A stretch of 64,000 nucleotides of DNA from an uncultured Actinomycetes bacterium (GCA_903893745.1 CAITNF010000004.1:62001-126000), one strand, 5' to 3'; numbered from the stretch's first letter, positions 37,506-46,628 are shown. Translations and numbers: made by a program. Notes: generated by a model from the letters alone, not told the origin.

Positions 37506-38509
37506 GCCCTGACTCACGGCACCTCCTCGAGGTGGACCAGCTTTCAACAACATTCGCTACTCCACACGGTCTGCTTCCGGCCGTGAGCGAAGTGAGTTTT
37601 ACTTTGCAAGAAGACGAGACAATTGGGATTGTTGGTGAGTCCGGTTCGGGCAAAACAGTCCTGGCTCGAACCATCATGGGGCTCCAACCCATGACCAACA
37701 TTCAGGTTGAAGGCTCCGTACTTATCAACGGATTTCAGGTAGTTGGAGCGTCAGATCCCGAGAAGCGTAAACATTGGGGCACCGACGTTGCGATGGTTTT
37801 CCAAGACCCGATGACGTCACTCAATCCAGTCATGCGAATTGGTAAACAGATTGACGAAACCCTTAGGGTGCGCCTTGGGATGAGTCGACAGAGCGCCAAG
37901 GCCCGAGCGATAGAGCTACTCACTCTGGTTGGCATACCCTCGTCCACCGAAAGATACGACGCCTTTCCCGGCGAACTATCTGGTGGAATGCGTCAGCGAG
38001 TAGTTATCGCGACGGCTCTAGCTTGTTCTCCGAAACTTCTGTTGGCTGACGAACCAACAACTGGTCTGGACGTGACCATCCAGGCTCAGATACTGAACCT
38101 GCTCGGTGAACTCCAGCAGCGTCTCCATATGTCGGTAGTCCTCATCACCCACGACCTTGGTGTAGTCGCAACGCGGACGTCGCGCTTGATCGTCATGTAC
38201 GCCGGCCGAGTAGTCGAAATTGGTGAGACCCGTGACATTTTTGCCCATCATCGAATGCCGTACACCCGAGCACTGTTGGATAGCTCCCCGAGGATCTCGA
38301 ATCCCTCGCACACGAGACTTTTGGCGATTCCGGGACGACCACCAAACCTCCTGAATCTCCCCAACGGGTGCAGTTTCGCTCCGCGCTGTTCATTTGCTAC
38401 CGATCAGTGCCACAACGAACGTCCACCGCTGACGCCGTCGAGCGAACCGGGGCATAGTTTCGCCTGCTGGAATCCACTTCCGATATCGACCAGATCGGAG
38501 ATGTCGTGA
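37502..38509 (+). CDS. oppD: Peptide-type ABC transporter ATPase, OppD/DppD family
   Basis: 335 residues: Walker A GESGSGKTVL near 49, Q-loop, signature LSGGMRQRVVIA near 157, Walker B LLLADEPTTGLD near 178, and the C-terminal oligopeptide extension (NGCSFAPRC with cysteines that may bind an Fe-S cluster) near 295. ATG overlaps the dppC stop (ATGA). Confidence 0.92.
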   Translation: MSPDSRHLLEVDQLSTTFATPHGLLPAVSEVSFTLQEDETIGIVGESGSGKTVLARTIMGLQPMTNIQVEGSVLINGFQVVGASDPEKRKHWGTDVAMVFQDPMTSLNPVMRIGKQIDETLRVRLGMSRQSAKARAIELLTLVGIPSSTERYDAFPGELSGGMRQRVVIATALACSPKLLLADEPTTGLDVTIQAQILNLLGELQQRLHMSVVLITHDLGVVATRTSRLIVMYAGRVVEIGETRDIFAHHRMPYTRALLDSSPRISNPSHTRLLAIPGRPPNLLNLPNGCSFAPRCSFATDQCHNERPPLTPSSEPGHSFACWNPLPISTRSEMS

Positions 38510-39468
38510 CCTCTCACGTGCCACTGCTTTCAGTTCGTGACCTCACTGTGGTCTTTGGCTCTGGCAGCCACGCCGTCAGTGCGGTCGCCGGCATCAGCTT
38601 TGACATCTTTCCGGGTGAGACCCTAGGACTTGTTGGCGAGTCGGGTTGCGGAAAATCAACCACTGGCAAGGCCCTCATGAAGATTGTGGCACCAACCAGC
38701 GGATCAATCGAACTCGACGGTATTGATGTCACTCGCCAGAAGGGCCGTGCCCTGCGGAATGCTCGCTCGCGGATGCAAATGATTTTTCAGGACCCGATCA
38801 GCTCTCTCAATCCCCGACGCCGAATTAAGGACATTGTTGCCGAACCCCTTGACTGCTGGAAGTCGGTAGTGGGTGTCGAACGAGATGACTTAGTGGCCGA
38901 TCTCCTAAATAAAGTTGGTATCGATCCAGCGATTTACGGCAACCGCTACGCACGCCAGTTTTCGGGTGGTCAATGTCAACGGATTTCAATTGCCCGTTCG
39001 CTGGCGATGCGCCCCAAACTTCTTATCTGCGACGAAATGGTTTCGGCACTCGACGTCTCAGTACAGGCGCAGATACTCAACCTTCTGCAAGATCTCAAAG
39101 AAGAGTACGGGCTGACTCTGTTATTTATTGCGCATGATCTCGCCGTCGTGAAAAACGTCAGTGATCGAGTCGCAGTTATGTATCTCGGAAAAATCTGTGA
39201 AATTGGGCCAGCGGACAACCTGTACCATTCGCCGGCGCATCCCTACACGAAGGCGCTTCTCGGTGCCGCTCTCGAAGCCGACCCGGACTCGCCCGTCCAC
39301 GGTGAAGTCTTACAAGGTGAGCCACCCAGTCCCCTCGATCCGCCTTCTGGCTGTCGCTTTCGTACCCGATGCCCCTACGCAACGGAACTCTGTGCCAACG
39401 AAGAACCCCAGCCTCGTGAAATCGCACCTGGCCATCAAGTGGCTTGTCACTTCCCGCTAGTTCCTTAG
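38506..39468 (+). CDS. oppF: Peptide-type ABC transporter ATPase, OppF/DppF family
   Basis: 320 residues: Walker A GESGCGKSTTGKAL near 44, signature FSGGQCQRISIARSLA near 146, Walker B LLICDEMVSALDVS near 168 (Glu followed by Met, where the family usually has Pro), and the cysteine-containing SGCRFRTRCPYA near 280. GTG overlaps the oppD stop (GTGA). Followed by a strong bidirectional terminator. Confidence 0.92.
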   Translation: MTSHVPLLSVRDLTVVFGSGSHAVSAVAGISFDIFPGETLGLVGESGCGKSTTGKALMKIVAPTSGSIELDGIDVTRQKGRALRNARSRMQMIFQDPISSLNPRRRIKDIVAEPLDCWKSVVGVERDDLVADLLNKVGIDPAIYGNRYARQFSGGQCQRISIARSLAMRPKLLICDEMVSALDVSVQAQILNLLQDLKEEYGLTLLFIAHDLAVVKNVSDRVAVMYLGKICEIGPADNLYHSPAHPYTKALLGAALEADPDSPVHGEVLQGEPPSPLDPPSGCRFRTRCPYATELCANEEPQPREIAPGHQVACHFPLVP

Positions 39469-39474
39469 AACAAC

Positions 39475-39505
39475 AAAACCCCCGGTCAAGTTGACCGGGG
39501 GTTTT
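39475..39505. terminator. Bidirectional intrinsic terminator between oppF and rpsA
   Basis: A perfect inverted repeat: AAAACCCCCGGTCAA, one base, TTGACCGGGGGTTTT. The GC-rich stem with a T tract on each strand can stop both the plus-strand transporter transcript and the minus-strand rpsA transcript. It is the only clear intrinsic terminator in the window. Confidence 0.9.
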
Positions 39506-39523
39506 GGTTCTAAATTGAAATAA

Positions 39524-40915
39524 CTACTCGACCGGCGCCTCGTCGGTTGCTGCTTCCACCGTCTCGCTAGGAGCACTTACAACCTCTTCAGCGATGATCT
39601 CTGCAGTTCCTTCAGCGGCTGGGGCATCCGTGGCGTATTCCGCCCAGGCGGCCTGAGCTTCCGTCTCAGGGGTGAAGTTGCCGTAGTCAATGCCTCCGAT
39701 GTAGTTACCCTCGGTGTCGTAAGCGTGCGAACCAAAGGCCTCTCGGTACTCCTCGGAGACCTCTCCACCGTCAGCAGCTTGTTTGATTGAGAGACTGATT
39801 CGACGACGAGCTGTGTCAAGTTCAATGATTTTGACCCACAGTTCCTCGCCGGCCTGTACCACTTGGTCTGGTGCTTCCACGTGGTGTGCCGCCATCTCGG
39901 AGATGTGCACAAGTCCTTCAATTCCTTCACCGACCTGCACGAAGCAGCCGAAGGGAACCAATTTCGTCACTCGTCCGTACACCAGCTGGTCTACCGCGTG
40001 GCTATCGGCGAAGACCTGCCATGGGTCAGACTGGGTGGCCTTCAAGGACAGTGAAATACGTTCCTTGGAGAAGTCCACTTCAAGGACTTCGACGTCAACC
40101 TCGTCACCAACTGCCACTACCTGGCTGGGGTGATCGATGTGCTTCCAGCTGAGTTCGGAGACGTGGATAAGTCCATCCATGCCACCCAAGTCAACGAAAG
40201 CACCAAAATTGACCACTGACGAGATGACGCCATGACGACGTTCGCCCGGCTTCAGGTTGCTTAAGAAATCGCCTCGTTGCTCTTTCTGAGTCTCCTCGAG
40301 CCACGCACGACGAGACAGCACCACGTTGTTGCGGTTGCGGTCAAGTTCGATGATTTTTGCCTCAACGGTCTTACCAATGTAGGGCTGGAGTTCGCGGACT
40401 CGTCGAAGCTCCACGAGCGAAGCGGGGAGGAAGCCTCGAAGTCCAATATCAACGATGAGACCACCCTTGACTACTTCGATGACGACACCCTTGACCACTT
40501 CGTCACGGTTCTTGAGCTCTTCGATGTTGCTCCAGGCCTTCTCGTACTGGGCACGCTTCTTCGAGAGAACTAGGCGACCTTCTTTGTCTTCCTTTTGCAG
40601 TACTAAGCATTCGATTCGTTCACCGATCGAAACAATGTCCGCAGGATCAGCGTCATTTCGAATCGAAAGTTCTCGTGAAGGAATAACTCCTTCAGATTTG
40701 AACCCAATATCGAGAAGCACTTCATCGCGATCGATTTTGACAACTATGCCGGTGACCAAATCACCGTCATCAAATTCCAGAACACTTTCGCCAACCAGAG
40801 TGGCGAGGTCTGTGCCAACCATGTTGTCTTCGGTAATGACCCGGGGAATGTAATTTCCCTCATCGTCAAAGGTTCCCATTTGCTGGGAGGAGAGGAGGCT
40901 GGTGCCTTCCGACAT
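39524..40915 (-). CDS. rpsA: 30S ribosomal protein S1
   Basis: 463 residues from ATG 40915. Four S1 domains: about 50-120 (ESVLEFDDGDLVTGIVV), 135-205, 220-290 (HGVISSVVNFGAFVDLGGMDGLIHVSEL) and 305-375 (YGRVTKLVPFGCFVQVGEGIEGLVHISEM), followed by an acidic Ala/Glu-rich tail. This is the actinobacterial four-domain form. The open frame runs back to 41032 through polA's downstream spacer without family sequence. A hairpin lies between polA and this gene. Confidence 0.95.
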   Translation of the reverse strand: MSEGTSLLSSQQMGTFDDEGNYIPRVITEDNMVGTDLATLVGESVLEFDDGDLVTGIVVKIDRDEVLLDIGFKSEGVIPSRELSIRNDADPADIVSIGERIECLVLQKEDKEGRLVLSKKRAQYEKAWSNIEELKNRDEVVKGVVIEVVKGGLIVDIGLRGFLPASLVELRRVRELQPYIGKTVEAKIIELDRNRNNVVLSRRAWLEETQKEQRGDFLSNLKPGERRHGVISSVVNFGAFVDLGGMDGLIHVSELSWKHIDHPSQVVAVGDEVDVEVLEVDFSKERISLSLKATQSDPWQVFADSHAVDQLVYGRVTKLVPFGCFVQVGEGIEGLVHISEMAAHHVEAPDQVVQAGEELWVKIIELDTARRRISLSIKQAADGGEVSEEYREAFGSHAYDTEGNYIGGIDYGNFTPETEAQAAWAEYATDAPAAEGTAEIIAEEVVSAPSETVEAATDEAPVE

Positions 40916-40962
40916 ACAAGTACATCCGTAACGACCACACCGGGGTCCGCTAGAGGGCTGGG

Positions 40963-40987
40963 ACTGGGTTTCCGGTGTAAACCCAGT
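40963..40987. repeat. Inverted repeat between polA and rpsA
   Basis: ACTGGGTTT, seven-base loop, AAACCCAGT: a 9-bp perfect stem in the 95-base spacer between the polA stop (41011) and the rpsA start (40915). No T tract follows on either strand, so it is not a classic terminator. It could be a Rho-linked stop for polA, a leader element for rpsA, or an RNA-stability hairpin. Confidence 0.5.
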
Positions 40988-41010
40988 TAACAACCCTACC
41001 ATTTGGCGCC

Positions 41011-43647
41011 TTAATGCTTGGCGGCCGCCCAATTATCTCCCCATTTGAGTGAAATCTCAAGTGGAACACTGAGCTCGGCTGCACTCTTTAACGATTCGGT
41101 GATCGTTCGCTCGACCACTTCGCGTTCATCCAGTGGTGCTTCGACAACGACTTCGTCGTGGACCTGGAGAATCAGCCGAGCCCGAAGTCCATCGCTCTGC
41201 AGCTGTCGATCAAGCCGCACGAGAGCTGCCTTGAAAATATCGGCGGCGAGACCCTGGATGCCGGCGTTCATTGCTTGGCGTTCTGCTGCCTGACGTTGAG
41301 GGCCAACGGCAGTAACCAGATCGGGGAAAGGACGGATGCGTCCGAACTCGGTTCGAGAGTAGCCACGCTGACGTATCTCTTTGATCGTCTCGTCCATGTA
41401 GGCCTTCAAGCTGGGAAAGCCGGCAAAGTACTTCGCCATAATCTCTTTGGCGGAACTTACTGGCACACCTAGACGTTTGCTTAAGCCAAAGGCTTCCATC
41501 CCGTACGCCAACCCGTACGAGACGGCTTTGGCCTGTTCACGTTGTTCGTAGGAAATTTCGTCAGCGGCGACACCGAACACGGAACTCGCAATCTGTCGGT
41601 GCACATCGCGGTTCGAAGCAAACGCTCCCAGCAAGCCCTTATCTTGCGAGAGGTGCGCGAGAATTCGTAATTCAATCTGGTTGTAGTCCGCCACACACAG
41701 TTGCCATCCTTCACTAGGGATAAACGCGAAGCGCAACCTTCGCCCTTCCTCGGTGCGAACGGGAATGTTGTGCAAGTTGGGGTTTTCCGACGACAGGCGC
41801 CCGGTCCTCGCCACCGTTTGGTGAAAGGTTGCATGGATTCTGCCATCGGGGGCGACGGAATCGATGAGCGGGTTGCCGTAGGTACTGCGAAGCTTCTCCA
41901 CCTCGCGATAACGAAGAATCAATGGCACAATTTCGTGTTCATCTTCAATAACTTCGAGACTTGCCGCATCGGTTGAGTAACCACTCTTGATCTTCTTTAC
42001 CGTGGACAGCTGCAACTCGTCGAAGAGAACTGTTTGGAGTTGTTGAGGTGAGTTCACCTTGAACGGATGCCCGGCGACTCGTTGAATCTCCGTATTGAGT
42101 TCTGAGGCCTCTACGGCAAATTCTGCGGCAATTGTTCGAAGCAATTCAACATCGACTCGAATACCACGTGATTCCATTCGACCGAGTACCGCCACGAGTG
42201 GCAACTCGATGTTCTCGTACACGTAGTCCAGCTGCCACTTCGTAATTTGTTGGCGAAGATGGTCGCATAGCTGGCTGATGAGTTCAACTTCCCCAATCAA
42301 CACATCATCAGATAGTTGCTCGTCAAAGAGAGACGGCGCTGCGACGTTACGAACCACATTTAGATAGCGTTCGACAACTTCGTTGAGCTCGTAGTGACCA
42401 CTCGTCGCGTCTACGAGAAATGCCATTATGGAACTATCGTCACCGGGTTCGAGAAGCGGCAGATCGAGATCGGCCGCATACCGATAGAGCCCCTTTAAAT
42501 CGTGCCCCCGAGGGCGTCGACTCCCAACAAGTCCAAGGAACTCGCTTACATTCCCAACGCCAACCGAGTCCGCACCAGCGAGCACGGCAATTCGCGACCC
42601 GCTGTATGCCACCACAAGGTCAGTCGCGTCCTTCATGGCTGACGCGAGCGTCTTAGTTCGAGTTATTTTCTTCTTCGCCGTTGTAGGACGCGCCCCAACT
42701 TCTTCCGGCTGACCAGATGGTCCCGCGGGCCCAAGTAGTCCTTCGGACATCAATTTCTCATAACGCGTGCGCATTGCGTTCATCTCGAAGCGATCAAAGA
42801 AAGTCGTTACTTCACCTCGGTTCCATCCCCCAAGTTGGATTGAGTCGAGGGTGAAGTCGAGCGGGACGTCACGCACCAGTCGCATCACTTCGACGTTGTT
42901 ACGCGCTCTAACTTCGAAGTTGGCCAGATTCTCCCGTAATTTGGGGGTCAGTGCATCGAGATGTGCGTAGAGTTCATCGAGATTCTGGTACTGCGCGAAA
43001 AGCTTTGCCGCCGTCTTTTCCCCTACTCCAGGAACACCCGGAAGGTTGTCGGAGTTATCACCACGTAATGCGGCCAGTAGCACGTAGCGACCAGGCTCAA
43101 TACCACAACGTTCGAATATTCCGGCTTCGTCGTACAGCGCGTAGTCGGAGACTCCGCGACGGTTGTAAAGAACTTTGACAAACGGATCCTCAACCAACTG
43201 AAAGGCGTCTCGATCACCGGTGACTACCACCACGGGAATCTTCTCGTCTCGTCCCCAAGTTGCGAGTGTTGCGAGCACGTCATCGGCCTCAAACCCCGGA
43301 ACTCCCAATACGGGGATATGCATTACTTCACAGAGGTTGCGAATCAGCTCGAACTGGTGCTCAATCTCCAGGGGGGTCTCTGCTCGACCCCCCTTGTAGT
43401 CCTCCGTCAGCGAATCACGGAATGTTCCACCAGGTAAATCAAACGCCACGGCGAGCGCGCGCGGTTGTTGGCTTCTAATAAGCGAGTGCAGCATTGAGGC
43501 AAAGCCGTGCAACGCATTCGTGACCACGCCTTCCGAGGTGGCAATATCTGTCGTCAGTGCGAAAAAAGCCCGGAAGGCCAGCGACATTCCGTCCAGTAAG
43601 AGCAATGGGCGTTGATCGAGCGCCGGTTTAGCCAAGGAACTCGCCAT
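41011..43647 (-). CDS. polA: DNA polymerase I
   Basis: 878 residues: 5'-3' exonuclease (about 15-300; LLLDGMSLAFRAFFAL, GDRDAFQL, RGDNSDNLPGVPGVGEKTAAKL), a 3'-5' exonuclease-like domain (about 330-490) in which I do not see the metal-binding DxE motif at its start, and a polymerase domain with DYNQIELRILAHLS near 655, KAVSYGLAYGME near 709 and QVHDEVVVE near 830. Loss of proofreading is usual in mycobacterial PolI. ATG overlaps the ANTAR regulator gene by 20 bases. Confidence 0.96.
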   Translation of the reverse strand: MASSLAKPALDQRPLLLLDGMSLAFRAFFALTTDIATSEGVVTNALHGFASMLHSLIRSQQPRALAVAFDLPGGTFRDSLTEDYKGGRAETPLEIEHQFELIRNLCEVMHIPVLGVPGFEADDVLATLATWGRDEKIPVVVVTGDRDAFQLVEDPFVKVLYNRRGVSDYALYDEAGIFERCGIEPGRYVLLAALRGDNSDNLPGVPGVGEKTAAKLFAQYQNLDELYAHLDALTPKLRENLANFEVRARNNVEVMRLVRDVPLDFTLDSIQLGGWNRGEVTTFFDRFEMNAMRTRYEKLMSEGLLGPAGPSGQPEEVGARPTTAKKKITRTKTLASAMKDATDLVVAYSGSRIAVLAGADSVGVGNVSEFLGLVGSRRPRGHDLKGLYRYAADLDLPLLEPGDDSSIMAFLVDATSGHYELNEVVERYLNVVRNVAAPSLFDEQLSDDVLIGEVELISQLCDHLRQQITKWQLDYVYENIELPLVAVLGRMESRGIRVDVELLRTIAAEFAVEASELNTEIQRVAGHPFKVNSPQQLQTVLFDELQLSTVKKIKSGYSTDAASLEVIEDEHEIVPLILRYREVEKLRSTYGNPLIDSVAPDGRIHATFHQTVARTGRLSSENPNLHNIPVRTEEGRRLRFAFIPSEGWQLCVADYNQIELRILAHLSQDKGLLGAFASNRDVHRQIASSVFGVAADEISYEQREQAKAVSYGLAYGMEAFGLSKRLGVPVSSAKEIMAKYFAGFPSLKAYMDETIKEIRQRGYSRTEFGRIRPFPDLVTAVGPQRQAAERQAMNAGIQGLAADIFKAALVRLDRQLQSDGLRARLILQVHDEVVVEAPLDEREVVERTITESLKSAAELSVPLEISLKWGDNWAAAKH

Positions 43648-44200
43648 TCAGAATCTGTTGAGCGACTTCACGCATCCGAGTTCTGCCCTGCATTGCGGCT
43701 TGCTGAATCAATTCGAATGCGGCTGGTTCGTCCATGCCGCGTTGACTCATCAGCAGCTCTTTGGCTTGCTGAACGATTTCTCGGGTTTCGATTTTGTCCT
43801 CTACATGGTGCGCGGTCGCTTCGTCCTTGGAGTTACTTCGAGATGGATCGAGAATGGCGGCTAGTTTCGGCAGAATTTCACTACCCCGGAATGGTTTAAC
43901 CAGATAGGCCACGACTCCGGCATCACGAGCGCTTTCAATAAGCGAACGTTGACTAAACGCGGTGAGAAGTACGACCACTGTGTTGGTGTCTTTAATTTGA
44001 CGCGCGACTTCAATGCCATCGATGCCCGGCATCTTGATGTCCAGGAGGGCTAAATCTGGTTGATGTTCCTTAATCATCGTGAGCGAATCATCGCCTCGAG
44101 CGGCTTCGCCCACCACTAGGTAGCCATCGCCTTCCAAAATCTCCTTGAGATCAAGCCGAATAATTGATTCATCGTCAGCAATCACCACTCGTTTAGTCAT
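43628..44200 (-). CDS. ANTAR-domain response regulator (PdtaR/AmiR-NasT type)
   Basis: 190 residues: receiver domain (about 3-118) with phosphoacceptor Asp in LALLDIKMPG near 53 and switch Thr/Lys (LTAF, LVKPF), then a C-terminal ANTAR RNA-binding domain (about 135-185). In this family phosphorylation promotes binding to paired hairpins and antitermination. ATG at 44200 has AAGGA five bases upstream; an ATG two codons earlier is possible. Its histidine kinase is not in the window. Followed by polA. Confidence 0.92.
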   Translation of the reverse strand: MTKRVVIADDESIIRLDLKEILEGDGYLVVGEAARGDDSLTMIKEHQPDLALLDIKMPGIDGIEVARQIKDTNTVVVLLTAFSQRSLIESARDAGVVAYLVKPFRGSEILPKLAAILDPSRSNSKDEATAHHVEDKIETREIVQQAKELLMSQRGMDEPAAFELIQQAAMQGRTRMREVAQQILNGEFLG

Positions 44201-44492
44201 TGTCATCCTTTAACGTCCACTCACGCAATAGTTCATCACGTTCTGAAATCAATTCCAGTACTTCTGCAGTGCGTCGCTTCATCTCAGCATTTGCCACGGC
44301 CACGTGGCGCGACAATTCGTCATATTCTTGTTGCTGGATTGGCGTCTCCGAAATTAACGACCGGATTCGAGAATCCTCGAGTGCATCATTCCACACCGCC
44401 ACTTGCTCTTCGAGCACTCGCAGGCTCTCTCGAGCGGCGCCCAAGCGCCGTTGGGTATCTTCCAGCCGACGCTTTTGAAGTCGAGAACCCAT
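44193..44492 (-). CDS. Coiled-coil protein of unknown function
   Basis: 99 residues, almost wholly charged and helical: heptad-like patterns from about 3-45 and 52-95 with one central break, no cysteines, no membrane segment. ATG at 44492 follows TACACT by six bases, so it begins its own leaderless transcript and is coupled by an overlap to the ANTAR regulator. I do not recognise the family. A partner or scaffold role with the regulator is possible but only from position. Confidence 0.7.
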   Translation of the reverse strand: MGSRLQKRRLEDTQRRLGAARESLRVLEEQVAVWNDALEDSRIRSLISETPIQQQEYDELSRHVAVANAEMKRRTAEVLELISERDELLREWTLKDDND

Positions 44493-44498
44493 AGTGCC

Positions 44499-44504
44499 AG
44501 TGTA
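44499..44504 (-). promoter_or_regulatory. -10 box for leaderless coiled-coil gene
   Basis: TACACT on the minus strand, then GGCACT, then ATG at 44492. It lies within the 21 bases after the menC stop and separates the coiled-coil-ANTAR-polA transcript from menC. Confidence 0.6.
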
Positions 44505-44513
44505 AAAGGCTAA

Positions 44514-45563
44514 CTACCAACTGCCGATCTCTTTTGATCTCGTCAAGATAACTTCATCCGGACTCATCCCCATACCGCCCTTGGCGGGCGAAAGGGCCCG
44601 CATCAATGGCCCTGCTTCGACAACCGGGCTTAAATCACTTGGCGCATCGACGCAGTGCTCGGCCAGAATTCGATGTACGTACCGGCCGTAGGGTGACTCA
44701 AAGAAGCCCCCAAGGTAGGGGACCAGCTTTAGTTCATTCGCCCGAAGGATCATGGTTCGAGCATTGGCCACTCCCCCAACTCGGGCAATCTTGACGCAGA
44801 CCATGGACGCCGCTTGGTACCGCGCTATCTGCTCGAGGTCACGCAAAGAACGAACTCCCTCATCCAGGCTCACGGCTACGTCCAGCGCCTCCGCCAAGGC
44901 CGCGTGGTCGACGAGATTGCCGACCTCAAAGGGCTGCTCAACAGCATCCACTTTCACTACTTCTCGAAGCGCGCCTATCTGGGCCAGCACGTCTTCTTCG
45001 TTTCGTGCCGAACAGTTGAAATCCACAATGATGGGAATATTCACCGACGAGAGCTTGGTAAGCGCGTCCGGCGCAAGAGTTCCGGACTTTGTTTTCACTC
45101 GAAGCCGCGAAACCTTGGAGTCGTAAACCCAGGGTTCATCATCAAGTAGCGAGACCGTCGCTTGCGTGGGAGTGTCGTAATGATGCGGCCAAAGTGAGGA
45201 AATTTCGTCGCCATTAAACCGGTACTCCCAGTCAAGCACCGCCATTTCCAACAGCGCAATTGCACTCGAGCTACTAGAGCGCGGTCCCGCAAATCGAGCT
45301 AGTCGAGTCCACGTTGGAGGCGTACCATCGCGCTCGCATGCGGCGAGCATTTGCGGCACCGTACGGGTGCGCAGCTCGTCAATCACCTGCTCAACCGAGG
45401 GGTCACCGTTGAGTTCAAATGGCTGAGGGGCCACTTCTCCATATCCCGATACCCCGTGGTGGGTGACCGCCACAAAGAGCCTCGAACGGACGTCGTGCAC
45501 CTGCCCGGCCGCTCGCACCGGGCGAGCCACAGTCACGTCATCGCGCCATAGGGTTACCCTCAT
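44514..45563 (-). CDS. menC: o-Succinylbenzoate synthase (enolase superfamily)
   Basis: 349 residues. Fold and motifs of the muconate-cycloisomerase branch: KTK general-base pair near 149-151, metal ligands in VDFNCS near 172, VEQPF near 200 and SLDEG near 225, and the second lysine in CVKIARVGG near 248. Dipeptide epimerases share this fold; I choose MenC because menF and menG are also in the window. ATG at 45563 has a purine-rich AAGGTGG upstream; GTG at 45572 is an alternative. Confidence 0.82.
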   Translation of the reverse strand: MRVTLWRDDVTVARPVRAAGQVHDVRSRLFVAVTHHGVSGYGEVAPQPFELNGDPSVEQVIDELRTRTVPQMLAACERDGTPPTWTRLARFAGPRSSSSSAIALLEMAVLDWEYRFNGDEISSLWPHHYDTPTQATVSLLDDEPWVYDSKVSRLRVKTKSGTLAPDALTKLSSVNIPIIVDFNCSARNEEDVLAQIGALREVVKVDAVEQPFEVGNLVDHAALAEALDVAVSLDEGVRSLRDLEQIARYQAASMVCVKIARVGGVANARTMILRANELKLVPYLGGFFESPYGRYVHRILAEHCVDAPSDLSPVVEAGPLMRALSPAKGGMGMSPDEVILTRSKEIGSW

Positions 45564-45602
45564 CCCCGCCACCTTATGGTTACTGCTACCGTTGTCGCCG
45601 CA

Positions 45603-45686
45603 GCCCGGATGGCGGAATCGGCAGACGCGGAGGCCTCAAAAGTCTTTACTCGAGAGGGTGTGTGGGTTCGAGTCCCACTCCGGGCA
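45603..45686 (+). tRNA. tRNA-Leu (anticodon CAA)
   Basis: Class II tRNA: acceptor GCCCGGA pairs with TCCGGGC, anticodon loop CTCAAAA gives anticodon CAA (reads UUG), long variable arm around ACTCGAGAGGGT, and T-loop GGTTCGAGTC. Discriminator A at 45686; CCA is not encoded (CGC follows), unlike the tRNA-Leu at 21564. It lies between menC and fabD. Confidence 0.95.
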
Positions 45687-45692
45687 CGCTGT

Positions 45693-45698
45693 TACCGT
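45693..45698 (+). promoter_or_regulatory. -10 box for leaderless fabD
   Basis: TACCGT followed by TGTTCT and ATG at 45705, seven bases after the end of tRNA-Leu(CAA). The tRNA 3' end thus lies inside the promoter region of the fab operon. Confidence 0.55.
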
Positions 45699-45704
45699 TG
45701 TTCT

Positions 45705-46628
45705 ATGTCGAGCGCTACTCCCTTTCAAGAAAATGCGGTCGCCTTGTTTCCCGGTCAGGGTTCCATTGCGAGCGGCGCCGGCTTGGCCTGGAGGGAATCT
45801 GCCCACTGGGGAATCATCGCGAAAATTAGTGAGGTTGCCAATACTGACGTCGCCACACTCCTCCTCGACGCGCCGACTGAAGTCATCGTTCGAACCGACA
45901 ATGCGCAGATTGCCACCTTTGCGCTTTCGATGATTGGTTACTTGGAATTGCTCGAGCGAGGAGTCCGACCTCGATATCACTTAGGCCACAGTTTGGGCGA
46001 GTTCACCTCGCTGGTCGCATCGGGACTGATCTCGCTTGAAGATGGCGCGCGACTCATATCGGTACGCGGGGCGGCAATGGCCCGTGCTGCCACTGAGTGC
46101 GAGGGCTCTATGGTGGCGTTACTGGGTGGCGACGACCAAGCTCGAGCAGCTCTTGCCGATCTTGACGGAGTGTGGGTGGCGAACATCAACGGTACCGAGC
46201 AGATTGTCGTCAGTGGCACCACGCAAGGACTGCAAGTCCTCGTAGAGAAGGCTCGAGAGTTCGGCTGGCGACGCGCCACCGCACTGCCAGTGGGTGGTGC
46301 ATTCCACTCGCCCCTCATGGCGCCAGCACAAGAGGCGCTCGACCAAGCCCTCTCGCGTGTTCAGTGGGGCACTACCGAAGTTGTCCACATCGCGAACGTC
46401 GACGGTCGCATTCACGCTAATTCAGGTGACTGGTCAAATTTGTTGTCGCGCCAATTAACGTCGCCAATCGAATTTGTTGACGCCACCTTGGCACTGCCAC
46501 CAGCAGTAACCACGTCTATCGAAATGCCCCCCGCCGGAGTACTGACCGGTCTGACTAAGCGCATTCGCGAATTTCCTCAGCAAGTTGCACTGTCCTCACT
46601 CACTGACCTTCAGGAGCTCACCCTATGA
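45705..46628 (+). CDS. fabD: Malonyl-CoA:ACP transacylase
   Basis: Loads malonyl groups onto ACP. 307 residues with FPGQGS near 15, catalytic Ser in GHSLGEF near 96, and the His motif in GGAFHSPLM near 200. The frame is open back to 45576, through the tRNA gene; ATG at 45705 fits the -10 spacing and the family start. First gene of fabD-fabG-acpP-fabF. Confidence 0.95.
   Translation: MSSATPFQENAVALFPGQGSIASGAGLAWRESAHWGIIAKISEVANTDVATLLLDAPTEVIVRTDNAQIATFALSMIGYLELLERGVRPRYHLGHSLGEFTSLVASGLISLEDGARLISVRGAAMARAATECEGSMVALLGGDDQARAALADLDGVWVANINGTEQIVVSGTTQGLQVLVEKAREFGWRRATALPVGGAFHSPLMAPAQEALDQALSRVQWGTTEVVHIANVDGRIHANSGDWSNLLSRQLTSPIEFVDATLALPPAVTTSIEMPPAGVLTGLTKRIREFPQQVALSSLTDLQELTL

Noticed and set aside
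40455-40853. 132-residue plus-strand frame inside rpsA
   Set aside because: Serine/arginine-rich shadow of the S1 repeats.
40916-41032. N-terminal extension of rpsA
   Set aside because: It crosses the hairpin and polA stop and has no S1 similarity; ATG 40915 begins the conserved protein.
45576-45704. N-terminal extension of fabD through the tRNA gene
   Set aside because: The frame crosses tRNA-Leu(CAA) by chance; the -10 box and FabD start fix ATG 45705.
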